Source of the DNA: an uncultured Hungatella sp.
GTDB taxonomy: Bacteria > Bacillota > Clostridia > Lachnospirales > Lachnospiraceae
DNA: 54,777 bases
Direction: 5' to 3'
NCBI GenBank assembly: GCA_910585645.1
Contig: CAJUFP010000017.1
Span: forward strand, 1-54,777
Positions 47,681 through 54,648 of the stretch are shown piece after piece. The notes under the pieces were generated by a model that worked only from the letters and a program-made list of their open reading frames with translations, was not told the DNA's origin and made no database searches. Both the position numbers and the translations under genes were made by a program. Each line of letters begins with the position of its first letter. The first letter of the stretch is position 1.

Positions 47681-48397
47681 ATGACGAAAGAGTATCTGGT
47701 CATGATAGAGGGAAAACCGCATACAGTGACAGTATCAGACGACACGGAGGCTCTCCTGGCTGCCAAGGTAGCCGGGAAAGCCTTTGTTGGTCTGTGGAAA
47801 AGGGACAGTGGACAGGATATATCCGTGGCCAGGTATCTTATAGAGTCTGTGGAGGATCTAAGCCGGGAGTATCTGGAGCAGGTGGCGCGGAGACATCTGG
47901 GGATCCCCTGGGTCATTGCAGAGACAGAGAGGCTGGTGATCCGGGAATTTCAGCCAGGGGATGAGAGGGAGACAGAGCCGGGGGAATGGGAGGAAGAGAT
48001 TTTTGGCAGCCGCAGGCTCTTAAGGGACTACATCCGATATCAGTATGGTTTTTATGGTTACGGGATCTGGGCAATGACGGACAAAGAGAGCGGTAAGATC
48101 ATGGGCAGGGCGGGAGTGTTCAACCTTACCGGGCAGTGGGAACGCGCCGGGGGCCATGACGCCCTGGAGCTGGGATACCGGGTCTTTGCCCCCTACAGGA
48201 GGCAGGGATTGGCCCTGGAGGCCTGCCGGGGCGTGCTGGAGTGGTATAAAGAACATATGGACTGTCCTTTATACGCAAAAATAGACGCCTCCAACAAGGC
48301 GTCCATAAAGGTTATAGAGAAACTGGGCTTTTCCTTTACAGATCAAAGATATACCGGATCAGGGCAATGGCAGTATCTGTATGGGTGGAATTGCTGA
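47681..48397 (+). CDS. GNAT-family acetyltransferase with extra N-terminal domain
   Basis: 238 residues from ATG 47681; a GTG at 47669 is an alternative. Residues from about 85 on form a GNAT domain of the RimJ/RimL type: ETERLVIREFQPGD, YGYGIWAMTDKESGKIMGRAGVF, ELGYRVFAPYRRQGLALEA (acetyl-CoA loop R/Q-x-x-G-x-A) and IDASNKASIKVIEKLGFSF. The first 80 residues (YLVMIEGKPHTVTVSDDTEALLAAKVAGKAFVG) are unlike a GNAT and may be a substrate or sensing domain. The acceptor is unknown. The 3' end overlaps the convergent gene at 48336 by 62 bases. Confidence 0.87.
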   Translation: MTKEYLVMIEGKPHTVTVSDDTEALLAAKVAGKAFVGLWKRDSGQDISVARYLIESVEDLSREYLEQVARRHLGIPWVIAETERLVIREFQPGDERETEPGEWEEEIFGSRRLLRDYIRYQYGFYGYGIWAMTDKESGKIMGRAGVFNLTGQWERAGGHDALELGYRVFAPYRRQGLALEACRGVLEWYKEHMDCPLYAKIDASNKASIKVIEKLGFSFTDQRYTGSGQWQYLYGWNC

Positions 48398-49016
48398 TAA
48401 TGCTTAAATTGCAGGCGTTTTCCGACAGATGCATGGAATCCGCGAAGGCGGTCCGCGAGATATCCAGGGACACGGCCACAGGCTGTCCGGTGCTGTCAGA
48501 AGAAAAGCCTAAGCGGCTTTCCAGAACAGAGAGCATGTCCTGGGGGAGAAGCTGCTTAAGGTTCGCTAAGCCGTCCATGGAGGCGTAGTGGTCCGTGTTC
48601 TCCTGGTCTGCCATAAACACGTCCAGGTCTCTGGAGGCAACAAGGGCGGAGAGCTTTGCCATGGAGGCATAGCTGTACTCTGTGGCAGCGTCGCCGTAGG
48701 TGATGAACATGGACTCCGCGTACACAGGCTGCTTTTTTCCAAACCCCATAAGGTCGTGAAAATCTTCCTCCAAAATGGATGTGTCCATCTCCTGGGCTGA
48801 CTGGCTGTTAAGGATGACGCAGTACAGGCCGGGATGGATGGTGGCATTGTAAACAGAGGTTGCAATGATGTTCAGCAGTATGATGGCCAGGATCACGCCG
48901 CCGATGTGGAACTTGTAGTATTCCCAGATGTACCACAGCTTGTCCCGGAGAGACATCTCCTTCATCTTGTGGCGCTCCGCGCTGATTTCTTCTTTTAATT
49001 GTTCTTTCAGAGACAT
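48336..49016 (-). CDS. single-TM protein of unknown function, copy 2 of the DUF624-linked module
   Basis: 226 residues. The N-terminal 35 residues are charged (KEEISAERHKMKEMSLRDK) and followed by one TM helix (about 44-62, GGVILAIILLNIIATSVYN) and an extracytoplasmic domain (AKLSALVASRDLDVFMADQE, ANLKQLLPQDM, DTAIALIRYIFDL). It is paralogous to the protein at 38165, sharing the aromatic pre-TM motif (LWYIWEYYKFH against LRFILDYYRGY), the DLD core and the LLP motif. I do not recognise the family. Like copy 1 it reads divergently from a DUF624 gene and overlaps its convergent neighbour. The stop is a clean TAA at 48338-48336, which shows the natural family length. Confidence 0.8.
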   Translation of the reverse strand: MSLKEQLKEEISAERHKMKEMSLRDKLWYIWEYYKFHIGGVILAIILLNIIATSVYNATIHPGLYCVILNSQSAQEMDTSILEEDFHDLMGFGKKQPVYAESMFITYGDAATEYSYASMAKLSALVASRDLDVFMADQENTDHYASMDGLANLKQLLPQDMLSVLESRLGFSSDSTGQPVAVSLDISRTAFADSMHLSENACNLSIISNSTHTDTAIALIRYIFDL

Positions 49017-49116
49017 AATGATTCCTCAATTCCTGTGTTAAAATAAGGGTATCTTCATATTATACCATATCTGCCGCCGTATGTTCATAAAATTTTCGTG
49101 AAATTACGGCATAAAA

Positions 49117-49145
49117 TTGATTTTTTCTCATATTTCCGATATAAT
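49117..49145 (+). promoter_or_regulatory. promoter of DUF624 gene copy 2
   Basis: TTGATT (49117-49122), 17 bases, TATAAT (49140-49145). On the other strand a TGG-TATAAT extended -10 (49061-49069 region) would serve the divergent gene at 48336, so the pair has back-to-back promoters. Confidence 0.65.
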
Positions 49146-49204
49146 GAGGAAAGAACCAGTTGATATTCATGCGAATGAGCGATTAAGAAAAGAGGGAAAT
49201 GCCT

Positions 49205-49900
49205 ATGTTTTCAGGTTTCTTTAACTACGACAATCCGGTGTGGCGGTTTATCGGGAAGTTCTGGGATGTTCTCATCGTCAATCTTTTGTGGATCGTGTGC
49301 TCTATTCCCATCGTTACCATAGGAGCCTCCACCACAGCGATGTATTATGTTACGCTGCGGCTGGCCCGGGATGACGACGGATACACATTCCGCTCCTTTT
49401 TTAAGTCCTTTAAGGAGAACTTCAAGCAGGCCACCGCGATCTGGCTGATCTTTTTGGCTGTAGGGCTTCTTCTTGCGTTTGATCTGTACTACTTTGTGAG
49501 ATTGGTGGGGGCGTCTACGCTGCGGACCGTGATGATCACCGTATTTTTTTCCATGGCGTTTATCTGGGCGGCCATGTTTACCTATGTGTTCCCGCTCCAG
49601 GCCCGGTTTTACAATCCTGTAAAGCGGACCATCTTCAATGCCTTTTTTATGGCGGTCCGCCATGTGTTTGGCACCATAGGGATGCTGGCGGTGGACGGGG
49701 CTATCGTATTTTTGTCCCTTAGCTTTCTTCCCCAGCTTACCATCTTCGGAGTGGCTTTGATCGCGTTTTTCAACTCCTATCTGTTTAACAATATCTTTAA
49801 GCGGTATATGCCAAAGGAGGAGAAGCCGGCGGACATGGAGCTGCGGCCCCTGTTTGCGGACGAGGAGGAAGGGCCGAAAAACGCCGGAACCCCTTCCTGA
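49205..49900 (+). CDS. YesL/DUF624-family membrane protein, copy 2
   Basis: 231 residues from ATG 49205, which has AGAGGGA 7-8 bases upstream; an ATG at 49199 is too close to that site. The N-terminus FFNYDNPVWRFIGKFWDVLIVNLLWIVCSIPIVTIGASTTAMYY is classic DUF624. Four to five helices follow, with the MFTYVFPLQARFYNPVKRTIFNAF motif. A charged C-terminal tail of about 30 residues is cytoplasmic. No sugar importer is adjacent here, unlike copy 1; the conserved feature between the copies is the divergent single-TM gene. Confidence 0.87.
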   Translation: MFSGFFNYDNPVWRFIGKFWDVLIVNLLWIVCSIPIVTIGASTTAMYYVTLRLARDDDGYTFRSFFKSFKENFKQATAIWLIFLAVGLLLAFDLYYFVRLVGASTLRTVMITVFFSMAFIWAAMFTYVFPLQARFYNPVKRTIFNAFFMAVRHVFGTIGMLAVDGAIVFLSLSFLPQLTIFGVALIAFFNSYLFNNIFKRYMPKEEKPADMELRPLFADEEEGPKNAGTPS

Positions 49901-49948
49901 CTAAGTGATCCGCCGGGTGTCTGGTACGCGCCGGGAAGTGGTAAAGGG

Positions 49949-50602
49949 CTATGCCACAAACTGATACATCATCACATAATGGCAGAAACTGCCGCCCATA
50001 ACAAACAGGTGAAAGATCTCGTGGGAGCCGAAATTTTGGTGTTTTGAGTTAAACAGCGGCAGTTTTAGCGCGTAGATGACGCCGCCGACAGTGTAGATGA
50101 CCCCTCCGGCTAAAAGCCAGCCAAAGGCAGGCGCGGGAAGAGCCCGGACGATCTTGCCAAAGGCCAGCACGCACACCCAGCCCATGGCGATATATAAAAG
50201 GGAGGAGAACCACTTGGGACAGGTGATCCATAAGGCCTTTATAAGGATGCCGAAAAGGGCGATGGACCAGACCAGGGCCAGAAGTCCCCATCCGGTGCGG
50301 TCTCCCAGGACAACCATGCAGACAGGGGTGTATGTGCCGGCGATCAGGATAAAGATCATCATGTGGTCAACCTTGCGCAGAAGCTTGTTTATGTTCGGGG
50401 AGATGTCCAGGGTATGGTAAACCGTGCTGGCAGCGTAGAGCAGGATCATGCTGATGATGAATACGGCCAGGGCGGGCGTAGCCAGTCCTCCGGCTTCCCG
50501 GTATGCTTTGGAGAGCAGGGGAGTGGCTGCCCCAATGGCCAGTATCATGGCGATAAAGTGGGTGATCGCGCTTCCAGGGTCTTTGATGTGCAGTTTATTC
50601 AT
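49949..50602 (-). CDS. hemolysin III / PAQR-family membrane protein
   Basis: 217 residues with seven predicted helices. AAGGAGG precedes ATG 50602. Family motifs are DPGSAITHFIAM near the N-terminus, ASTVYHTLDISP-NINKLLRKVDHMMIFILIAGTYTP (conserved Ser, His and Asp) and SHEIFHLFVMGGSFCHYVMMY (the C-terminal HxxxH), which probably bind zinc as in adiponectin-receptor relatives. The name reflects an early report in Bacillus cereus; the physiological role is unclear. Transcription is controlled from the 86-bp palindromic element upstream. Confidence 0.93.
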   Translation of the reverse strand: MNKLHIKDPGSAITHFIAMILAIGAATPLLSKAYREAGGLATPALAVFIISMILLYAASTVYHTLDISPNINKLLRKVDHMMIFILIAGTYTPVCMVVLGDRTGWGLLALVWSIALFGILIKALWITCPKWFSSLLYIAMGWVCVLAFGKIVRALPAPAFGWLLAGGVIYTVGGVIYALKLPLFNSKHQNFGSHEIFHLFVMGGSFCHYVMMYQFVA

Positions 50603-50649
50603 AAAAATACCTCCTTCTATATGGAAAATGATGCATTTGCATAAAGTGT

Positions 50650-50735
50650 AAAAAACCTTGCTATGTAGTTTTGAAAACTACATTATCTCTTTTCTTATAC
50701 TATACAGTAAGAGATGGAAAAATGCAAGGTTTTTT
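50650..50735. promoter_or_regulatory. 86-bp nested inverted-repeat element with face-to-face promoters
   Basis: Outer arms AAAAAACCTTGC (50650-50661) and GCAAGGTTTTTT (50724-50735) are perfect 12-bp inverted repeats. Inside, ATGTAGTTTT-G-AAAACTACAT (50663-50683) is a perfect 21-bp palindrome, and ATCTCTT (50684-50690) pairs with AAGAGAT (50709-50715). A plus-strand promoter TTGCTA-17-CATTAT (50658-50686) has the palindrome exactly over its spacer. A minus-strand promoter TTGCAT-17-TATAGT (50727-50699) faces it. The leftward transcript would start with the palindrome hairpin and then read AGCAAGGTTTTTT, an attenuator-like form ahead of hemolysin III. Confidence 0.6.
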
Positions 50736-50763
50736 GAAATTTTAAGAAAGCAGGTGAAAAACG

Positions 50764-51447
50764 GTGGTGGATGTACTATACGAAGATAAAGATATTATTG
50801 TCGTAAAAAAGCCGGTGGGGATGGAATCCCAGTCCAGCGCGTCCTTTGCCCCGGACATGGTCAGCGAGATCAGGAAACATATCCACAGTCATTATCCACA
50901 ATCCGGAGAACCGTATGTGGGAGTTATCCACAGGCTGGACAAACCGGTAGGGGGCGTCATGGTGTACGCCAAGACCAAAGGGGCCGCCGCCGCTCTATGT
51001 AGGCAGGTTAGCGGCGGGAAAATGGGGAAAGTGTATAAAGCCGTCGTTTGCGGAAGAATTGTGGATAATGTGGAAAACTTTGTGGATTATTTGTTGAAAG
51101 ACAGCAAAAGCAATGTGTCGAAAATTGTGGAAAAGGGGACAGCAGGGTCGAAACGCGCCGAATTAAGGTATTTTGTGGCGGGAAGGATTGAGAAACCGGA
51201 GCCTTTGACCCTGGTGGAGATTGAGTTATCCACAGGCCGTCACCATCAGATCCGGGTGCAGTTTGCGGGGCATGGGATGCCGCTGTGGGGGGATAACCGG
51301 TATAATCCGGAATTTGCCGGGGAAAAGAGACGAAAAGCCTCCCTGGCTCTCTGGGCGTGGAAGCTTTCTTTTGTCCACCCGCGTACAGAGAAGGCAATGA
51401 CCTTTGAGGCGGAGCCAGAAGGGGAGGCGTTTTCCTGGTTTTTGTGA
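50764..51447 (+). CDS. RluA-family pseudouridine synthase
   Basis: 227 residues, starting at GTG 50764 (a second GTG follows directly). It isomerises uridine to pseudouridine in rRNA or tRNA. Motif II with the catalytic Asp is VIHRLDKPVGGVMVYAKT (D59), and motif III is LVEIELSTGRHHQIRVQFAGHGMPLWGDNRY. There is no S4 domain, and the short length fits a single-domain RluA/RluC relative such as YjbO/TruC types; the target base cannot be told. Its coding sequence contains an unusual cluster of DnaA boxes. Upstream control lies in the palindromic element shared with hemolysin III. Confidence 0.93.
   Translation: MVDVLYEDKDIIVVKKPVGMESQSSASFAPDMVSEIRKHIHSHYPQSGEPYVGVIHRLDKPVGGVMVYAKTKGAAAALCRQVSGGKMGKVYKAVVCGRIVDNVENFVDYLLKDSKSNVSKIVEKGTAGSKRAELRYFVAGRIEKPEPLTLVEIELSTGRHHQIRVQFAGHGMPLWGDNRYNPEFAGEKRRKASLALWAWKLSFVHPRTEKAMTFEAEPEGEAFSWFL
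50879..51234. repeat. cluster of DnaA boxes inside the pseudouridine synthase gene
   Basis: Exact 9-mers TTATCCACA occur at 50892-50900, 50924-50932 and 51226-51234 (plus) and as TGTGGATAA at 51060-51068 (minus). Near matches lie at 50879-50887 (ATATCCACA) and 51081-51089 (TGTGGATTA), with TGTGGAAAA at 51069-51077 and 51126-51134. All lie within codons, two of them over conserved protein motifs (VIHR, LSTG). Confidence 0.6.
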
Positions 51448-51472
51448 TTTTGGAAGGATGTGGAAAAAATGG

Positions 51473-51601
51473 ATGAAACTCTATACCGGGATGATACATA
51501 AGATCACGGCACAGGGATATACTGATATCGTACAAATGAAGTACAAATCAAAAACAGGCGAGTCCATGGTTCAGCCGTGCAAAGAACTGAAGATGGAATA
51601 G
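51473..51601 (+). CDS. small basic protein, doubtful
   Basis: A 42-residue frame (MKLYTGMIHKITAQGYTDIV at the start, KYKSKTGESM later) ends 5 bases before a strong terminator and lies 26 bases behind the pseudouridine synthase. A GGAAGG lies about 17 bases upstream, too far for a firm site; an in-frame ATG at 51458 is an alternative start. The composition is protein-like (few rare residues, mixed charge), and the terminator position supports a real transcript end here. No family recognised. Confidence 0.4.
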   Translation: MKLYTGMIHKITAQGYTDIVQMKYKSKTGESMVQPCKELKME

Positions 51602-51606
51602 CGCGA

Positions 51607-51634
51607 AGGGGAGCCGAAAGGCTCCCCTGTTTTT
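51607..51634 (+). terminator. intrinsic terminator after the pseudouridine synthase
   Basis: AGGGGAGCC (51607-51615), GAAA tetraloop, GGCTCCCCT (51620-51628), then GTTTTT. A near-ideal rho-independent terminator. Confidence 0.92.
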
Positions 51635-51636
51635 GC

Positions 51637-52614
51637 TTAATCCACAGGCAGTCCGCTGTGGTAGGAGTAATTGCCCAGTTCTTCTAAAAGAGACGTCATG
51701 TCAGGGCTTGTATTGTCTCTGGTGTTGAGAATGTTCTGGTTCAGCATATAGTAGATGGTGCGGCATTTGGCCAGGCATTGGCGGAACAGCTCGGGAAATG
51801 AGGCGGTGGAGGCCATCTGCTTGTTCCAGGGATTGCACCAGACTTCGTGGTCAAGATTCAGGCTCCACCTGGGGTTAGCCACCTGGTCTGTCACCAGTTT
51901 CCGGGAGGCGATGGGATTGTCCAGGAATATGGATTCAAAAAATTCGATGCTGCTGCGCTTTTTGCCCGAGGGATCTGACAGGGTCCGGCAGCCGAACCGG
52001 AGGGCCAGAATGGAACGGTGAACCATCCGGGCAGATACCTGGAAATTATTTTTGTAGGAAAGCGGATAGTAGGCTTCGTTGATGCAGTCGGAAAGCAGGC
52101 GGGAGATAAACTGGGTCTCCTGGCCGTTGAGGCAGATGGTGGCCGCCTGGTTAAATTCCGACGGCTTTTTCTTTTTAAATTTCCTCAGAAGCAGAGCGTC
52201 TATGTCATTTTCCAGCTCCGCGTGAAGACCGTGATGCTGAGTGCTGGGGTTGCCTGTGTCATAGTGAATGCGGCCGTAGACGTAGGGGTGGCAGATGGAG
52301 TCGCCGATATAATGGCAGAGATAGCCGCAGAAATACGCCACAGCCTGCTCCCGCTGCTGTTTGGAGTGGATCTGGGCGATCTGTTTTAAGTATACGTCAA
52401 AGAACAGATTGACATTGTGTTCATGCATGTAGGAGCCTACGTTGCGGTAATCCCGGTGCCGCAGGATGGGGATGTTGTAAAAAAACATGTCCGGGCCCTG
52501 GAGCCCTAATTGGTAGAGCCAGCGGTATTTGGATATGATATGTTTTAGCGGGGTGGACGGAAGGTCATTGAAAGCCTTCATCCCTAAAATGTAGTGGGTG
52601 GTAAATCCAGGCAT
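51637..52614 (-). CDS. zinc-dependent phospholipase C-like protein
   Basis: 325 residues; TTGGAGG precedes ATG 52614. The pattern is that of the zinc-dependent phospholipase C / S1-P1 nuclease-like fold (PF00882): GFTTHYILGMKAFNDLP, LYQLGLQGPDMFFY, FCGYLCHYIGDSICHPYVYGRIHY and QHHGLHAELENDIDALL give a series of His and Asp residues suitable for three zinc ions. There is no signal peptide, so unlike clostridial alpha-toxins it is probably cytoplasmic, and an actual phospholipase activity is not assured. It is convergent with the pseudouridine synthase transcript, three bases from its terminator. Confidence 0.85.
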   Translation of the reverse strand: MPGFTTHYILGMKAFNDLPSTPLKHIISKYRWLYQLGLQGPDMFFYNIPILRHRDYRNVGSYMHEHNVNLFFDVYLKQIAQIHSKQQREQAVAYFCGYLCHYIGDSICHPYVYGRIHYDTGNPSTQHHGLHAELENDIDALLLRKFKKKKPSEFNQAATICLNGQETQFISRLLSDCINEAYYPLSYKNNFQVSARMVHRSILALRFGCRTLSDPSGKKRSSIEFFESIFLDNPIASRKLVTDQVANPRWSLNLDHEVWCNPWNKQMASTASFPELFRQCLAKCRTIYYMLNQNILNTRDNTSPDMTSLLEELGNYSYHSGLPVD

Positions 52615-52926
52615 ATGGAACCTCCAAGTTAAGAGAGTTTAGTAAGGATAGTATAGCATGTTTTTTTATTGGGTGAAAGAGGTTGGGGGGAAATTGTATT
52701 TGGATATTAAGAAAAAGTTGTTACTATGTACGGGAGCAAAGGCGGAGGTTGCCGCAGGCCCAATAGGAGTTTGTCTCCTATCAGGCAAAAGCAAAATCAG
52801 TTTCATGAAATGGTGGGTTTTATTGTAACATAGTGGTGAATAAAAGCCAAGACTTGGTGGACAGGCAGATTTTGGAATAAATAATCATTTTGGGGAATAC
52901 ATGATAAAAAAAGACCGGAGCAAAGT
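52615..52926. promoter_or_regulatory. intergenic region upstream of the symporter
   Basis: A 312-base gap. ATAGGAG (52763-52769) and CTCCTAT (52775-52781) make a small perfect hairpin inside a GC-rich patch (52740-52790) within otherwise A+T-rich DNA; no gene is seen there. TGGTGAATAAAAGCC (52834-52848) repeats the 15-mer at 41159, at a similar distance from the next start codon. A weak promoter may lie at TTGGTG (52855-52860), but I am not confident. Confidence 0.35.
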
Positions 52927-54309
52927 ATGATTCATCAGATTCACGGGCTGGTTTGGGGGCCTGTGCTGCTGGGGCTTCTTCTCCTGACAGGGTGCGTCTT
53001 TACCATAGACTCAGGAGGATTCCAGTTTACAGGCATAAAAACGTGGTGGAGCGCAACGGCAGGCAGCCTGCTGCGCAGGGAGGAGAGGGACGGCTGTGTG
53101 GGAAAGGAAGATTCCATCAATAAGATTCAGTCCGCCTGCACTGCCCTGGCAGCCACCATCGGCACCGGCAACATCGTGGGGGTGGCGTCGGCCCTTACGG
53201 CCGGCGGGCCGGGGGCGGTCTTCTGGATGTGGGTGTCAGCGGCCATCGGCATGATGACCGCCTACGGGGAGACGTGCCTTGGGATTCTGTACCGCTATCG
53301 GGACCACAGGGGGAAATGGATATGCGGCCCTATGGTCTACCTTTCCAGAGGCCTTGGCAGTCCGGGCCTGAGCCTTACATACGGGATCTTATGCCTCTTA
53401 GCCTCCCTGGGCATGGGCAGCATGGTCCAGTCCAACGCTGCCGCCCAGACCGTGTGCTATCTCACAGGGGCAAAGCCTATTGTCTGCGGGGGAATGATCA
53501 CAGGGCTTGCGGTCTTTGTGGCCTGGGGCGGAACCATGCGGGTGGCCAATGTGGCGGAGCGGCTGGTTCCTGTGTCCGCCGCGGTCTACATGGTGTTTTC
53601 CGCGGCAGTGCTCATAAAATTCCATGACCGGATTCTTCCGTCATTGGGGGAGATCTTCTCCCATGCGCTGGTACCCAGGTCCCTTTTGGGCGGTGTGGGC
53701 GGGTATGGGATCGCCAGAGGCTTCCGCTACGGCATCGCCAGAGGCGTTTTCTCCAATGAGGCCGGTCTGGGCAGTCTGGCCGGGCTTCACGGGGCCACCG
53801 ACGGGACCACCCCCCAGGAGCAGGGCATGTGGGCCATGTTTGAGGTGTTCTTTGACACCGTGGTCATTTGTACCCTGACGGCCCTGGTGATCCTGTGCGT
53901 CACCGGAGGGGGACAGGGCCTTTATGGGGGAAGCTATGACGGGGCGGTGCTGACGGCCCGCTGTTTTGAGGCGGCTCTGGGAGATGCGGGGCAGTATCTG
54001 GTGTCCGGCTCCATGGTGGTGTTTGCCTTTGCCACCATGATCGCCTGGTACTATCTGGGAAAGCAGACCCTGGAAGGGGTAATGGCCCAGGCAGGGCAGT
54101 GGATATCCATATCGGAGGCAGGCGCCAGGAAGATCCGGACCGTGTACCTGATCCTGTACGGGTACGCCATATTTTTAGGATGTGTCAGCAGCCTGAAAGC
54201 GGTTTGGGAATTGTCGGATATCTGGAACGGGCTTATGGCGTTTCCAAATATTCTGGCACTGCTGGTTCTGAGAAAGAAGATCCGGTATCCGGGCAGGGGC
54301 GAAGTATAA
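52927..54309 (+). CDS. AGCS-family amino acid:Na+ symporter
   Basis: 460-residue membrane transporter with about 10-11 helices, for alanine or glycine with sodium. ATG 52927 follows ACCGGAGC. Diagnostic stretches are SACTALAATIGTGNIVGVASALTAGGPGAVFWMWVSA (the AGCS signature and Na+ site region), GPMVYLSRGLG, FSNEAGLGSLAGLHGATD, and VFAFATMIAWYYLGKQTLEG. The amino acid cannot be told from sequence. It is a single-gene unit with a strong terminator about 105 bases downstream. Confidence 0.95.
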   Translation: MIHQIHGLVWGPVLLGLLLLTGCVFTIDSGGFQFTGIKTWWSATAGSLLRREERDGCVGKEDSINKIQSACTALAATIGTGNIVGVASALTAGGPGAVFWMWVSAAIGMMTAYGETCLGILYRYRDHRGKWICGPMVYLSRGLGSPGLSLTYGILCLLASLGMGSMVQSNAAAQTVCYLTGAKPIVCGGMITGLAVFVAWGGTMRVANVAERLVPVSAAVYMVFSAAVLIKFHDRILPSLGEIFSHALVPRSLLGGVGGYGIARGFRYGIARGVFSNEAGLGSLAGLHGATDGTTPQEQGMWAMFEVFFDTVVICTLTALVILCVTGGGQGLYGGSYDGAVLTARCFEAALGDAGQYLVSGSMVVFAFATMIAWYYLGKQTLEGVMAQAGQWISISEAGARKIRTVYLILYGYAIFLGCVSSLKAVWELSDIWNGLMAFPNILALLVLRKKIRYPGRGEV

Positions 54310-54414
54310 GTTCAAAGCTTGGCGCATACGCCTGATACACCTGAATTTACGCGTCCTGTCAGGCGGCGGGGGTTTCATGGTAACCCGCCATGCCCCCGGC
54401 CACGGACAGCAAAA

Positions 54415-54452
54415 TGCCGATACCATTATGAAAACGGTATCGGCAATTTTTT
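54415..54452 (+). terminator. terminator of the symporter gene
   Basis: TGCCGATACC (54415-54424) pairs with GGTATCGGCA (54436-54445), followed by ATTTTTT. The 105 bases between the stop codon and this stem hold no gene. Confidence 0.85.
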
Positions 54453-54470
54453 AAGGGATAAAAGGGAGGA

Positions 54471-54496
54471 GAGCTGATAAATTGCTTTATCAGCTC
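54471..54496 (+). promoter_or_regulatory. perfect hairpin next to a ribosome-binding site
   Basis: GAGCTGATAAA (54471-54481), TTGC loop, TTTATCAGCTC (54486-54496). It abuts AGGGAGGAGAG (54463-54472) and precedes the ATG at 54504, so it could limit access to that ribosome site or bring it closer to the start by looping. Confidence 0.5.
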
Positions 54497-54503
54497 GAGT
54501 ATT

Positions 54504-54596
54504 ATGAAAAAAATCTTATAAGCACTTGTGCATTGGCTTACAGCAGTTGTTCTGCTGATGGTTATAGTATACGTGGCAATCATGAAGAAATCATGA
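54504..54596 (+). pseudogene. small hydrophobic peptide frame interrupted by TAA
   Basis: ATG AAA AAA ATC TTA is followed by TAA (54519-54521). The same frame then continues as ALVHWLTAVVLLMVIVYVAI and MKKS to TGA at 54594-54596. With one sense codon in place of TAA it would be a 30-residue single-helix membrane peptide with a basic end, like type I toxins or holin-like peptides. A GTG at 54528 could start the hydrophobic part but has no ribosome site. It may be a decayed gene, a start-distance artefact or chance. Confidence 0.25.
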
Positions 54597-54648
54597 TATG
54601 TCTGTAAAAGGTTTTTGAATGATTTTTGAACAAAATATGAACGCCCGC

